A DNA stretch of 17,412 nt. Origin: Spirochaetia bacterium UBA6919. GTDB taxonomy: Bacteria; Spirochaetota; UBA6919. Shown piece by piece: positions 1 to 7,606 of the stretch. Location of the stretch: assembly GCA_002450905.1 (NCBI GenBank), contig DKAT01000122.1, positions 1 through 17,412 on the forward strand. Direction: 5' to 3'. The first letter of the stretch is position 1, and the number at the start of each line of letters is the position of its first letter. The position numbers were made by a program, and so were the translations under genes. The notes below the pieces were generated by a model that did not search any database, was not told where the DNA came from, and saw only the letters and a program-made list of their open reading frames with translations.

Positions 1-347
1 TATTAACTACCCATTACATGGAGGAAGCTTCTCAACTCTGTGATAGACTGATTATATTGGATCACGGGAAGATATTGACTGAAGGCAATCCAAAATCCCT
101 TGTTGCAAAGAATATTAAGAAGTACGTCCTTGAATTTAACATCAATGGAACAGATTATGATAAAATATTGAATGCTTATCAGAATGTGGAAAGCGAACTA
201 TTTGGAGATCGTCATTATTTTTACTGTGAGGATGAGGAACCGCTGGAAGAAATCTCCAGACAGCTTACCCACGAAGAAAAACACATACGGAATACTACCT
301 TGGAAGATTTATTTTTAAAATTAACAGGAAGAAGCCTCCGTGAATAA
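1..347 (+). CDS. ABC exporter ATP-binding subunit, NodI-like, C-terminal part (5'-truncated by window)
   Basis: This is the tail of an ABC-2 exporter ATPase. The frame is open from base 3 and reads L-T-T-H-Y-M-E-E-A at once, which is the H-loop (switch) histidine followed by the usual MEEA. Next comes the ILDHGKI strand and a roughly 80-residue C-terminal extension typical of the NodI/DrrA/CcmA-like group. Walker A, signature and Walker B motifs lie upstream of the window. The ATG at base 18 is internal, not a start. The gene ends in TAA at 345-347 and overlaps the permease start by 8 bases, so the two are translationally coupled. It energises export by the following permease; the substrate cannot be told from sequence. 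The family call is firm. Confidence 0.93.
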   Translation, partial: LTTHYMEEASQLCDRLIILDHGKILTEGNPKSLVAKNIKKYVLEFNINGTDYDKILNAYQNVESELFGDRHYFYCEDEEPLEEISRQLTHEEKHIRNTTLEDLFLKLTGRSLRE

Positions 348-1131
348 TATTAGTGTATCCCTCCCGGTGCCACCAGTCCTTACAAGGGTATTGGCTGTTT
401 GGAAACGTCATGTCATTGTCTATTTCAGCAATCTTGGAAATAGTTTTCCGCCACTGATTGAACCACTCATTATGCTTATTGGGGTTGGGTTAGGTATAGG
501 ACAATATGTAGGGGATCAAATTGATGGAGTTCCTTATATTGTCTATCTTATTCCTGCTATGGCAGCTAATATCGCAATGTGGACATCCAGCTTTGAGTGT
601 ACTTATAGCGCTTTTATACGCCTGAATTACGAAAAGGTCTATCATCCTATGGCATCCACCCCTGTGAACATTAATGAGATCGTCCTGGGGGAAATATTCT
701 TCACGGGTACGAAGGGATTTTTCTTTTCCACACTGGTGATCATAGAAATGGCACTTTTAGGATATATCCAATCTCCCTATTCGATGCTGATACCTTTCGT
801 TGGATTTCTCTGTGGACTGGTCTTTGGGGCTATGGGGTTAGTCTTCACATCCTATGTCAAATCCATCAATACACTTAATTTCTACGTCTCCGGTATATTA
901 ACTCCTATGATCTTTGTCTCAGGCACATTTTTCCCCATCTCCAAATTACCAGAATCCATTCAACCTATTGCATACTGGCTTCCGCTTACTCCTGTAGTGG
1001 ATATGATGAGAGATTTTAGCAAGGGTGAGTTCCACATGGGCTTATTCACGGATTTTTTAATTTTATTATTATACTTTATCACATTTACCATATTAGCTAT
1101 TTATCGGATGAGAAAAAAAATTATAATCTAA
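340..1131 (+). CDS. ABC-2 type transporter permease, NodJ-like
   Basis: This 263-residue inner-membrane permease is about the normal length for the NodJ/ABC-2 family. Hydrophobic segments lie near residues 38-56, 65-85, 122-142, 149-170, 182-200 and 236-256, giving about six membrane spans. Family-like stretches are MASTPVNINEIVLGE (104-118), a region facing the ATPase, and SGTFFPISKLPESIQ (194-208) before the last span, followed by WLPLTPVVDMMRDF. The start is GTG at 340, with AGGAAGAAG at 325-333 as SD, and it overlaps the end of the ATPase gene. The pair forms a two-component exporter. NodIJ exports lipochitooligosaccharides, but related pairs export drugs or polysaccharide, so no substrate is assigned. 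The gene converges on tag, with 50 bases between the stop codons. Confidence 0.92.
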   Translation: MNNISVSLPVPPVLTRVLAVWKRHVIVYFSNLGNSFPPLIEPLIMLIGVGLGIGQYVGDQIDGVPYIVYLIPAMAANIAMWTSSFECTYSAFIRLNYEKVYHPMASTPVNINEIVLGEIFFTGTKGFFFSTLVIIEMALLGYIQSPYSMLIPFVGFLCGLVFGAMGLVFTSYVKSINTLNFYVSGILTPMIFVSGTFFPISKLPESIQPIAYWLPLTPVVDMMRDFSKGEFHMGLFTDFLILLLYFITFTILAIYRMRKKIII

Positions 1132-1140
1132 CACTATTAT

Positions 1141-1169
1141 TAATCTTAATATTTTAACAAATAAGATTA
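1141..1169. terminator. AT-rich inverted repeat between convergent genes
   Basis: TAATCTTA at 1141-1148 pairs perfectly with TAAGATTA at 1162-1169 across a 13-base loop. It sits between the stop codons of the permease (plus) and tag (minus), where a bidirectional terminator would be expected. The stem is short and AT-rich and no clear T-run follows it, so termination is only a guess. Confidence 0.3.
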
Positions 1170-1181
1170 TCAGAGTTATAA

Positions 1182-1781
1182 TTACTTGTTTCTTTTTATG
1201 GGGATTAATTGCTGATGGCGAAAACAATCTGTGGTGTGGTCATTCACCATTCCAACCGCTTGCATGAACGCATAACAGATTGTAGGGCCAAGAAAACGAA
1301 ATCCCATTTTCTTTAAATCCTTACTCATGGCAATGGATTTGGGGGTTTGGGCTGGGACTTCCTGTAATGATTTCCATTGATTTATAATTGGTTTCCCATC
1401 TACAAAAGACCACAAGTATTTAGAAAAAGATCCCTTCTTTTCCTGGAGATCTAAAAAACACTTTGCGTTGTTTATGGTGGATTCAATTTTCAGACGATTT
1501 CGGATGATACCCGGATTATTCATGAGTTCTGTGAACTTTTTTTCATCGTAACGGGCAATTTTATTGGGGTTTAGATCATCGTAGGCTTTTAGAAAATTAT
1601 CTCTCTTTTTTAAAATAGTTATCCAACTCAATCCCGCTTGTTGCATATCCAATATAAGGTGGGAAAATAATTTATAATCATCGTATTCAGGGACACCCCA
1701 TTCCTGATCGTGATATGTTATGTAAATCGGATCATCACTTACCCATTTACAACGGACAGGATTGATATTATTTTTTTCCAT
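1182..1781 (-). CDS. tag: DNA-3-methyladenine glycosylase I
   Basis: This base-excision repair enzyme removes 3-methyladenine from alkylated DNA. At 199 residues it is slightly longer than E. coli Tag (187) because of a seven-residue N-terminal addition. The Tag zinc ligands are all present at a +7 offset: C11, H24, H182 and C186. Family stretches include YHDQEWGVPE (23-32), QQAGLSWITILKKR (47-60), PGIIRNRLKIE (90-100), and FLGPTICYAFMQAVGMVNDH (163-182). The residue matching E. coli Glu38, which contacts the methylated base, is Asp45 here. This is a conservative change that may be common in the wider family. An AGGGGG SD lies about 11 bases before the ATG. The gene stands alone, convergent with the exporter and divergent from the response regulator. 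Confidence 0.96.
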   Translation of the reverse strand: MEKNNINPVRCKWVSDDPIYITYHDQEWGVPEYDDYKLFSHLILDMQQAGLSWITILKKRDNFLKAYDDLNPNKIARYDEKKFTELMNNPGIIRNRLKIESTINNAKCFLDLQEKKGSFSKYLWSFVDGKPIINQWKSLQEVPAQTPKSIAMSKDLKKMGFRFLGPTICYAFMQAVGMVNDHTTDCFRHQQLIPIKRNK

Positions 1782-1819
1782 ATATTCATTTACCCCCTGT
1801 TTTAAGATTGAATAAGATA

Positions 1820-1848
1820 TTAATATTTAATAGTTAGGAATATATAAT
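1820..1848 (+). promoter_or_regulatory. Candidate sigma70 promoter for the response regulator gene
   Basis: TTAATA (1820-1825) and TATAAT (1843-1848) are separated by 17 bases. The -10 is perfect and the -35 matches 4 of 6. It would give a leader of about 67 bases. The region is very AT-rich, so a chance match is possible. Confidence 0.4.
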
Positions 1849-1864
1849 ATTTCCTTATAAAAAG

Positions 1865-1875
1865 GGTTACTAACC
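1865..1875. promoter_or_regulatory. Perfect 11-base palindrome, possible operator
   Basis: GGTTACTAACC is a perfect odd-length palindrome, GGTTA-C-TAACC. It lies between the divergent tag and response regulator genes, just downstream of the proposed start point of the latter. It is more GC-rich than its surroundings. A repressor site is possible but no regulator is identified. Confidence 0.3.
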
Positions 1876-1921
1876 TTAGAATATTCATTATTTTTATACA
1901 AGATTAACGAATGGGGATACT

Positions 1922-2590
1922 ATGCCCAAACATATTTTTAAAGTACTTATCGTCGATGATGATAAAAATCATTTAACTCTCGTTGAAAATGTCGTCAAAA
2001 AAATTGAAAGAGAAGATCTTGCCCTGTTGATTGACAAAGCAGATAATTATGATAAAGCAATTCATATTTCTACACTGGGTTATCCTGATCTATTGATTTT
2101 AGATATTGTTCTACCTGGAGGATTGAGTGGATTGTATATTGCCGCTCATGTTATGGCTCAGGCGATTAACAAGAATTTTGAAGCACCTAAGATTATATTT
2201 ATTAGCGGGGATGTTGATAATAGTAACAAAATTATAGAAAAGGCGAGTATGCTTGGAGCGTCTTTTCTCTGGAAACCTTTGGATATTAATGTTTTGCGGG
2301 ATGTTGTCCTGCGTAAAATTGATGAGAAATATCCTCAAAATCCTGTGAAAGAAGAGTTGACGAATCTAGAACTCAGTCAGATTGATGCAAGTCTTTTTAA
2401 GGAATTAGAACACTACGTTGCTCATTTGATTATGGAGATCCAATTTTTCAGGACGAAATCCAGGGAAATGAATTTAGGACCTGAAGAACAGGAATTTCTT
2501 GATGAGATGTATTCCATTGAGGAGAAAACGATTTATACATTCAATAAATTAAAGAATGATATTTTTAATACGAGCAAGAAATTATCATGA
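1922..2590 (+). CDS. Response regulator: receiver domain plus unassigned helical C-terminus
   Basis: Residues 5-130 form a CheY-like receiver domain. The acidic pocket is D12-D13-D14, the phosphoacceptor is D61 in LLILDIVLPG, the conserved Ser/Thr is S95 in FISGD, and the lysine is K118 in WKPLD. All catalytic positions are intact, so phosphotransfer should work. Residues 130-222 look helical and charged, and match no output domain I recognise (no helix-turn-helix, GGDEF, HD-GYP or PP2C motif). The segment could dimerise or bind a partner. The start is ATG with GGGGAT as SD 5-10 bases upstream. No kinase is adjacent; the nearest is the hybrid kinase at 10453-12210. The stop lies only three bases from the stop of the convergent gene at 2594. 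Confidence 0.88.
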   Translation: MPKHIFKVLIVDDDKNHLTLVENVVKKIEREDLALLIDKADNYDKAIHISTLGYPDLLILDIVLPGGLSGLYIAAHVMAQAINKNFEAPKIIFISGDVDNSNKIIEKASMLGASFLWKPLDINVLRDVVLRKIDEKYPQNPVKEELTNLELSQIDASLFKELEHYVAHLIMEIQFFRTKSREMNLGPEEQEFLDEMYSIEEKTIYTFNKLKNDIFNTSKKLS

Positions 2591-2593
2591 GAT

Positions 2594-4162
2594 TTAAATA
2601 AATTCATCTTCGGATATATATTTTGTGATCTCATTTTGAGTATTTAAATTATTTGAGTTTATAATTTTATTCGTATCAATATTTTTTGCTTTAAAGTATA
2701 AATTATTTTTTGAATAATCCCAATAATAATTAACATACCATGTCTTGTCCTGGACTATCCATTGAATTAGGATGAATGATTTTTTTCTGATGACATTAAG
2801 ATATGAAAATTGCGTTTTGTCTGAAAATGATTTTTTTAGGGTGTGGATAATTTTATTGTTTTGTGAAATTACCATTATTTTTTCGTTATTTTTGTTAAGC
2901 TTTAAATATGCACTGGTGAAATTACCTTTATGGTCTGAAAATTGGAATGGATCGTGATATATAAGCATCCCTTTTTTATAGAGAAATGATTTTGTGAAGT
3001 GAAATGTTTTGTCATTGATCTGATATGTATATTTTTTAATGAGATCGAGTTTTTTGTCTCCATCGATATCGCCAAATTTTAACTGCTCACTGATGGAATA
3101 TATAATCCCTTTGGTATCAACTCCTGAATTATCTTCATAAGTGGCGGTTAGAAGGATTTTTTTATCCCAGTCGTGGAAATGCACAAGTTCTGTATGCGAT
3201 ACAGTATATCCCTGATAAGTGCCCCCTCCACTGATTTGTATTTCTGATATACCATCGTTATCTAAATCCATGATGTTTAGAGATTCTAATTCCCCTTTTT
3301 CTATGATCTTTGCCATTTTTAATTGTGGTCTGATGAGGGTTAGCAGACGCCATCGGAAGTTATTTTCTTCTAATATAGCTAAATATGCCTTTTCCTTATT
3401 CATCAGGTGGACGGGTTGAATCTGTATGATTTTGTAATTTGCTGGAGATTTTGGATCAAGCCATTTTTTTATGGTGGGTAGATCGGGTTGATCTGTTTTG
3501 TCGATGGGTGGAGTTGTTTTATTTTTAATTTTAATTGAATCTGAGGTTTGAATGGAATAGAAAGTTCCGTTTTTAAAGAGATATTTGTGGAGAAATCTTT
3601 CGTGTTTGTTATTCACTGAAATTATAGAATATTTAACGAGATCGAGTTTTTTATCGCCATCCAGATCGATGTATTCAAACCATTGGTGGATAGAATAAGT
3701 GTTTGATTTACTGTTGTTTGGCTGATCTTCATTGGTTTCAAGGGTTGCTTGCTGGAGCGTGAGAGTTTGCCAATCATTGATTTGTATAATACTCTTATTG
3801 CCTATGGAAAGGTTTTGAAATTGTTTCCCTGATTCTACTTCTATTTCTGAAACGCCATCGTGATCAAGATCCATTACTTTTATTGTATTGACATCGGGAA
3901 AAATAATTTGAGCTTTTTTTAAAGCTGGTCTAATCAAAATCAGAGGTTGATCATTAGTATCTTTGTTCTCCAGAATGGATAGAAAGGCGTTTTCTTTATT
4001 TTTTAGATGGATGGACTGGATATCGATGATTTTAGTATAATTTATGCTATTTCTCAACCAGGATTTTATGGTAATGAGGTCTGGTTTATTTGGATTAGAA
4101 AATGTATTTATTGAATAGATTATAAAAAAAACGATTATAGAATAAATATGTCTTTTGTTCAT
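2594..4162 (-). CDS. Exported protein with two tandem ~175-residue repeats carrying DxDxDG-type (FG-GAP/VCBS-like) loops
   Basis: I start this 522-residue protein at the ATG at 4162. It has a GAGGGG SD and begins with a signal peptide, MNKRHIYSIIVFFIIYSINTF; a longer open frame to 4306 lacks both. After cleavage the protein contains two clear tandem repeats, about residues 28-202 and 227-402. Each begins DL-TIK-WL, continues with an H-L-NKE-A-L-ILE stretch and an LIRP-LK-A-II stretch, and has two acidic loops: DLDHDG (98-103) and DLDGDKKLD (166-174) in the first, DLDNDG (299-304) and DIDGDKKLD (365-373) in the second. Such loops bind calcium in FG-GAP and VCBS proteins, but the rest does not look like a standard seven-bladed integrin propeller. 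A unique tail of about 120 residues follows. It is probably periplasmic or surface-exposed; the function is unknown. Confidence 0.8.
   Translation of the reverse strand: MNKRHIYSIIVFFIIYSINTFSNPNKPDLITIKSWLRNSINYTKIIDIQSIHLKNKENAFLSILENKDTNDQPLILIRPALKKAQIIFPDVNTIKVMDLDHDGVSEIEVESGKQFQNLSIGNKSIIQINDWQTLTLQQATLETNEDQPNNSKSNTYSIHQWFEYIDLDGDKKLDLVKYSIISVNNKHERFLHKYLFKNGTFYSIQTSDSIKIKNKTTPPIDKTDQPDLPTIKKWLDPKSPANYKIIQIQPVHLMNKEKAYLAILEENNFRWRLLTLIRPQLKMAKIIEKGELESLNIMDLDNDGISEIQISGGGTYQGYTVSHTELVHFHDWDKKILLTATYEDNSGVDTKGIIYSISEQLKFGDIDGDKKLDLIKKYTYQINDKTFHFTKSFLYKKGMLIYHDPFQFSDHKGNFTSAYLKLNKNNEKIMVISQNNKIIHTLKKSFSDKTQFSYLNVIRKKSFILIQWIVQDKTWYVNYYWDYSKNNLYFKAKNIDTNKIINSNNLNTQNEITKYISEDEFI
2957..4081 (-). 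repeat. Protein-level tandem duplication within the DxDxDG protein
   Basis: Codons for residues 28-202 (3557-4081) and 227-402 (2957-3484) encode the same domain twice. Landmarks in matching order are TIK-WL, NKE-A-LAILE, LIRP-LK-A-II, a first DLDxDGxSEI loop, a ND/HDW element, YSI, a second D-DGDKKLDL loop, and a KYLFK/SFLYK strand. The DNA itself has diverged, so the duplication is not recent. Confidence 0.8.
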
Positions 4163-4294
4163 GATAAAATCCCCTCTGATTGATTGCATAAACAGGTCGA
4201 GAATATAACACTTTTTATCGAAAATACTTTGGAATTTGAAAAGACATATTTGGAATATTTGTTTGGGGTTGTTTTGAGAATTGATTATTTTTAT

Positions 4295-4323
4295 TTGAAT
4301 TAACAACGAGTTATGAATATTTT
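4295..4323 (+). promoter_or_regulatory. Candidate promoter for the MlaF-like gene
   Basis: TTGAAT (4295-4300) and TATTTT (4318-4323) are separated by 17 bases, matching sigma70 elements at 4 of 6 and 4-5 of 6 positions. The resulting leader would be about 105 bases. The surrounding DNA is AT-rich, so this is tentative. Confidence 0.35.
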
Positions 4324-4434
4324 TTAATATGAATTGTTTTGTGGCGAGAAGAATGATTTTAAAAAATTGTTTTATATCTATTGAAAATTGGTTTAGTATA
4401 CCGAGATTTGTTTAAAAACAGGGTGAGAGATATT

Positions 4435-5220
4435 TTGATTAATGAAGATTTAAATGATTCCCAACAGGATTATATTATTCAATTACGGCATGTGAAGACC
4501 TTTTTAGGGGAAAAATGGGTTCATCGGGATGTTAATTTGGATATTATTCGTGGGGAAACTATGCTGGTTATTGGTGGGAGTGGATGTGGGAAGAGCGTTT
4601 TATTTAAGAATATTGTGGGTTTATTGACTCCAACAAGTGGTGAAATTATTATTGACGGTGTTGATATTACCCGGACAAGTTCCAAAGAAATGAATGAAGT
4701 TCGAAAGAAGTTTGGGGTGTTGTTTCAGGGTGCAGCATTGTTTGATTCCTTAACAGTAGGAGAAAATGTAGCCTTCCCATTAAAGAGAAATACGAAATTG
4801 AGTGAAAAGGAAATACATAAAAAAGTCATAGAGAAACTTTCTCAGGTAGGACTTCATGACATTGAGGATTACATGCCCAGTGAATTGAGTGGGGGAATGC
4901 AGAAGAGGGTTGGTCTTGCCAGGGCTATTATTATGGAACCTGAAATAATTTTATATGATGAACCAACTACAGGACTTGATCCTATTACAGCGGATGTGAT
5001 TAATGATTTGATTCTCCAGCTTCAAAAGGAGTTGAAAGTAACCTCTCTTGTTGTGACCCATGATATGACGAGTGCCTTTAAGGTAGGAGACAGAATGGCT
5101 CTTTTAAATGATGGGGTGATCTTAGCGGTTGGGAGCCCTAAGGAGATGGAGAACTCAGAAGATCCATATATCAAACAATTTGTAACGGGCACATCGGAAG
5201 GGCCTATGTATTTTGAATAG
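4435..5220 (+). CDS. MlaF/Ttg2A-type ABC transporter ATP-binding protein (orphan)
   Basis: This cytoplasmic ATPase belongs to the group that powers MCE-type phospholipid or solvent transport. Counting from the longest frame (TTG at 4381), motifs are Walker A GGSGCGKS (65-72), Q-loop Q116, LSGGMQKR signature (169-176), Walker B with ILYDEP (190-195) and catalytic E194, and H-loop H227. MPSELSGGM, DPIT and the C-terminal EGPMYF are close to E. coli MlaF. I prefer the TTG at 4435 (261 residues): GGTGA at 4422-4426 sits eight bases before it, and it leaves about 15 residues ahead of the first strand, as in MlaF. The TTG at 4381 has no SD. Neither the permease (mlaE) nor the MCE protein (mlaD) is adjacent. 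Its stop is one base from that of the convergent TPR gene. Confidence 0.9.
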   Translation: MINEDLNDSQQDYIIQLRHVKTFLGEKWVHRDVNLDIIRGETMLVIGGSGCGKSVLFKNIVGLLTPTSGEIIIDGVDITRTSSKEMNEVRKKFGVLFQGAALFDSLTVGENVAFPLKRNTKLSEKEIHKKVIEKLSQVGLHDIEDYMPSELSGGMQKRVGLARAIIMEPEIILYDEPTTGLDPITADVINDLILQLQKELKVTSLVVTHDMTSAFKVGDRMALLNDGVILAVGSPKEMENSEDPYIKQFVTGTSEGPMYFE

Positions 5221-5221
5221 A

Positions 5222-7228
5222 TTATCCACCCAGTTTTTTAAGGAGTTTGATGGTCATTTCGTAATTAGGAGTTTTATAAATCTTTTCTATTTCATGGGAT
5301 TTTTTAGCGTAATCCAGGGCCTTGCCCTTATTTCCCTGCTTATCCATTAAGATAGCCAGATTAAAATAACTGGTAGCCATTCCCAGATTATCTCCAGCGT
5401 ATTGACGGAGTTGTAAGCTTCTGTTGAGGGATAATTGAGATTTGTTATAGTCATTTCTTTTGTAGAAGACGGATCCCAGATTGAGATAACAACGGGCTTT
5501 CATGAAGACATCGCCGAGTCTCTCGCTAATTTTTAATGCTTTTATAAGATAAAGGGTTGCCAGTTTATATTCCTTTTGGTGGAAATAGAGTATACCCAGA
5601 TTATTGTATCCAGCAACGATTCGTGGTTTATGGCCGAATCTTTCATTGATGTTCAGAGCTTTTATTAAATATTTTATAGCCTGTTTATATTTTTTCTGGG
5701 ATTGATAGAATAATCCGATATTATTATAAATACTGGATAGTCTTTGGAGGATGTGATAATTTTCTATTTTGCTGAGTTTACTGACATATTCAGAACGATC
5801 AGGTATTTTTGTTTCATCAAATAACAGCTTTTGGAAAACGTCTATTTTATTGAGATCGCCCATGGACTGGGACTCTTCCAAGCCTTTTTGATAAAATACC
5901 CTTGCATTTTTTATATTTCCTTGATTTTCTTGTATTTTACCAAGATTTAAATAGGTAAGAATCATTCCGGGTTTGTGCTTCACTTTTTTCCAATAATTTA
6001 ATGCCATGCCGAAAAATGTAATTGCCTTATTATCCTTTTTATCTTCTGAATAGGCTCTGCCAAGCATGGTGTATATTTTAGCCGAGGAAAGCTTATCATT
6101 GAGTCCTTCAAATACTTTTAGAGCACTCTCAAAACGGTCAATGGATTTTTTATAATCCCCTTTTTTAAGTAAAATATATCCGAGAGCTTCGTTCACCTTG
6201 GCGGAATTGACAGAGGCATTTTCGTTATTGTAAATATTTATAGCTTGTTGGAAGTTTTCTTCAGCCTTGTTGTAATCCCCTGTTTTGTAATGAGAAATTC
6301 CTATGTAAAAATGCTTATCAGCCAGGGATTTTGGATCATTAAAGGTCTTTTCAATATTTAATGCGGATTGGTAATAGGATAGGGATAATTCATATTGATT
6401 TAAGAGGTCGTGTTGCTGAGCCATCTTATAATAGAGGGACATGAGTTTTTCACGACCGAATTTTTTTATACTCCGATCTAAAAATGCTTTATAATAATTC
6501 ATGGCAAGATAGTGATAACCCAGTTTTTCGTGGAGTTTCCCGAGATTTTCAAGGGCTTTGGTATAATTTGGATCGATGTAAAGTACTTTTTCATTATATA
6601 AAATAGCTTTCTTGTGATCCCCATTTTTATAGGCCTCTATCATATCTATGAGAGCTTGGTATGCCTGATATGTGGTTGTATTTCCAAGGTTTAATCGTTT
6701 ATTGAGCTTTTCTGAAATATTGATTCTCTTCCCTCCAATACCATTCTGATTAATAATTTTAATGGATTCCTGGGCTATGGTATGGGCTGAGACATGGATT
6801 TTATTTTCATCCGATTTTAATTTCATTTTGTGAATAATACTTGAGGTTCTGGGGTTGAGGAACTGGACAAGTAATTTGATGGATTTATCTTTGGATGTTT
6901 TGTAGGAGCCGAGGATTATAAGATGAGATCCTTTGTTCATTTTAGAGATTTTTAAAAGGGTTTTTGAACTAAACTTATGTTTTTTAGGGTATTTAAAATC
7001 GAGGAGCCGCTTTCTGGGATCAGGTATTTTTGCATCAATTCCTTGTTTAATATCATTGAGATCGCTAATAATTTCTTTTTGGAGGGGATAATGGATTTGA
7101 TTTACCTGAAGTTGCTTATCAAAGGGATGAAACTCATAGACCACGACCACAATATTTTTTGAATATCCCACAGCAGAAATTAAAACCAGGACTAATATTA
7201 ATCCAAATATCCTTGTTATTTTATTCAT
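5222..7228 (-). CDS. Exported protein: N-terminal CsgG/FlgO-like domain and about 11 TPR repeats
   Basis: This 668-residue protein begins with a Sec signal peptide (about residues 1-23, hydrophobic IFGLILVLVLISAV). Residues 25-165 form an alpha/beta domain. Its ILGSYKTSKDKSIKLLVQFL strand pair (105-124), followed by a long helix, recalls the TolB-N/CsgG/FlgO fold used by envelope lipoproteins; this assignment is tentative. TPR units follow near residues 187, 221, 262, 303, 343, 383, 423, 497, 537, 577 and 617. The later ones have the 40-residue spacing of the TPR_12/LGN type (YNNLG...A..YL.KAL.I.ER.G). A non-TPR break lies at about 460-495. It probably acts as a periplasmic scaffold. The start is ATG with AGGGG eight bases upstream. 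It is transcribed alone from the promoter at 7304-7332. Confidence 0.87.
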   Translation of the reverse strand: MNKITRIFGLILVLVLISAVGYSKNIVVVVYEFHPFDKQLQVNQIHYPLQKEIISDLNDIKQGIDAKIPDPRKRLLDFKYPKKHKFSSKTLLKISKMNKGSHLIILGSYKTSKDKSIKLLVQFLNPRTSSIIHKMKLKSDENKIHVSAHTIAQESIKIINQNGIGGKRINISEKLNKRLNLGNTTTYQAYQALIDMIEAYKNGDHKKAILYNEKVLYIDPNYTKALENLGKLHEKLGYHYLAMNYYKAFLDRSIKKFGREKLMSLYYKMAQQHDLLNQYELSLSYYQSALNIEKTFNDPKSLADKHFYIGISHYKTGDYNKAEENFQQAINIYNNENASVNSAKVNEALGYILLKKGDYKKSIDRFESALKVFEGLNDKLSSAKIYTMLGRAYSEDKKDNKAITFFGMALNYWKKVKHKPGMILTYLNLGKIQENQGNIKNARVFYQKGLEESQSMGDLNKIDVFQKLLFDETKIPDRSEYVSKLSKIENYHILQRLSSIYNNIGLFYQSQKKYKQAIKYLIKALNINERFGHKPRIVAGYNNLGILYFHQKEYKLATLYLIKALKISERLGDVFMKARCYLNLGSVFYKRNDYNKSQLSLNRSLQLRQYAGDNLGMATSYFNLAILMDKQGNKGKALDYAKKSHEIEKIYKTPNYEMTIKLLKKLGG

Positions 7229-7303
7229 CTTAAAACCCCTTTGTTGCTTAATAAGTTATCTATATTATAATTATTGGATAGCCACTTGAATAATCATTAT
7301 AGT

Positions 7304-7332
7304 ATTATAAAAGTTTTTAATGTATAAGTCAA
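7304..7332 (-). promoter_or_regulatory. Sigma70 promoter of the TPR gene
   Basis: On the minus strand TTGACT (7332-7327) and TATAAT (7309-7304) are separated by exactly 17 bases. This is 5 of 6 and 6 of 6 to consensus and is the best promoter in the window. It implies a leader of about 68 bases before the ATG at 7228. Confidence 0.7.
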
Positions 7333-7391
7333 ACGAATTACTGAAAAATATTCAATATGGATATGAATGATATACTGAATAAACAATATGA

Positions 7392-7400
7392 TGTTATAAT
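7392..7400 (+). promoter_or_regulatory. Extended -10 element, possible promoter of the barrel/propeller operon
   Basis: TGTTATAAT matches the extended -10 TGnTATAAT perfectly. No good -35 lies at the right distance, as is allowed for extended -10 promoters. It would give a leader of about 200 bases. A closer but weaker TTCCAA-N17-TATATT (7526-7554) is an alternative. Confidence 0.35.
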
Positions 7401-7606
7401 ATCGGAATAAATGGTATTTTCCTTGATTGATCAGAAGAATTTATATAGTTTGATCCAATTTGAAAAATAATTGAAGTTAATTGAAAGATATTATATAGAA
7501 AATTATTTTTTGTAGCCGAAAATTATTCCAATAATTAATACAATTATGTATATTATAGCTGGTATTTAACTTTAATTACTTAATATTTACTATTTGAGGA
7601 CAGTTT

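Larger units (their letters stand above)
7229..7606. other. AT-rich divergent intergenic region
   Basis: These 378 bases separate the divergent TPR and barrel genes. They hold a strong minus-strand promoter (7304-7332), an extended -10 on the plus strand (7392-7400) and the two SD sites. The remainder is very AT-rich with only short imperfect dyads. I see no small ORF with a convincing start and no recognised structured RNA. Confidence 0.7.

Noticed and set aside
4163..4306. 48-residue N-terminal extension of the DxDxDG protein
   Set aside because: The internal ATG at 4162 has a GAGGGG SD and starts a signal peptide. The extension would bury that signal.
6977..7162. Small plus-strand ORF opposite the TPR gene
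   Set aside because: It is antisense to the N-terminal domain of a well-supported gene, has no SD and is not recognised.
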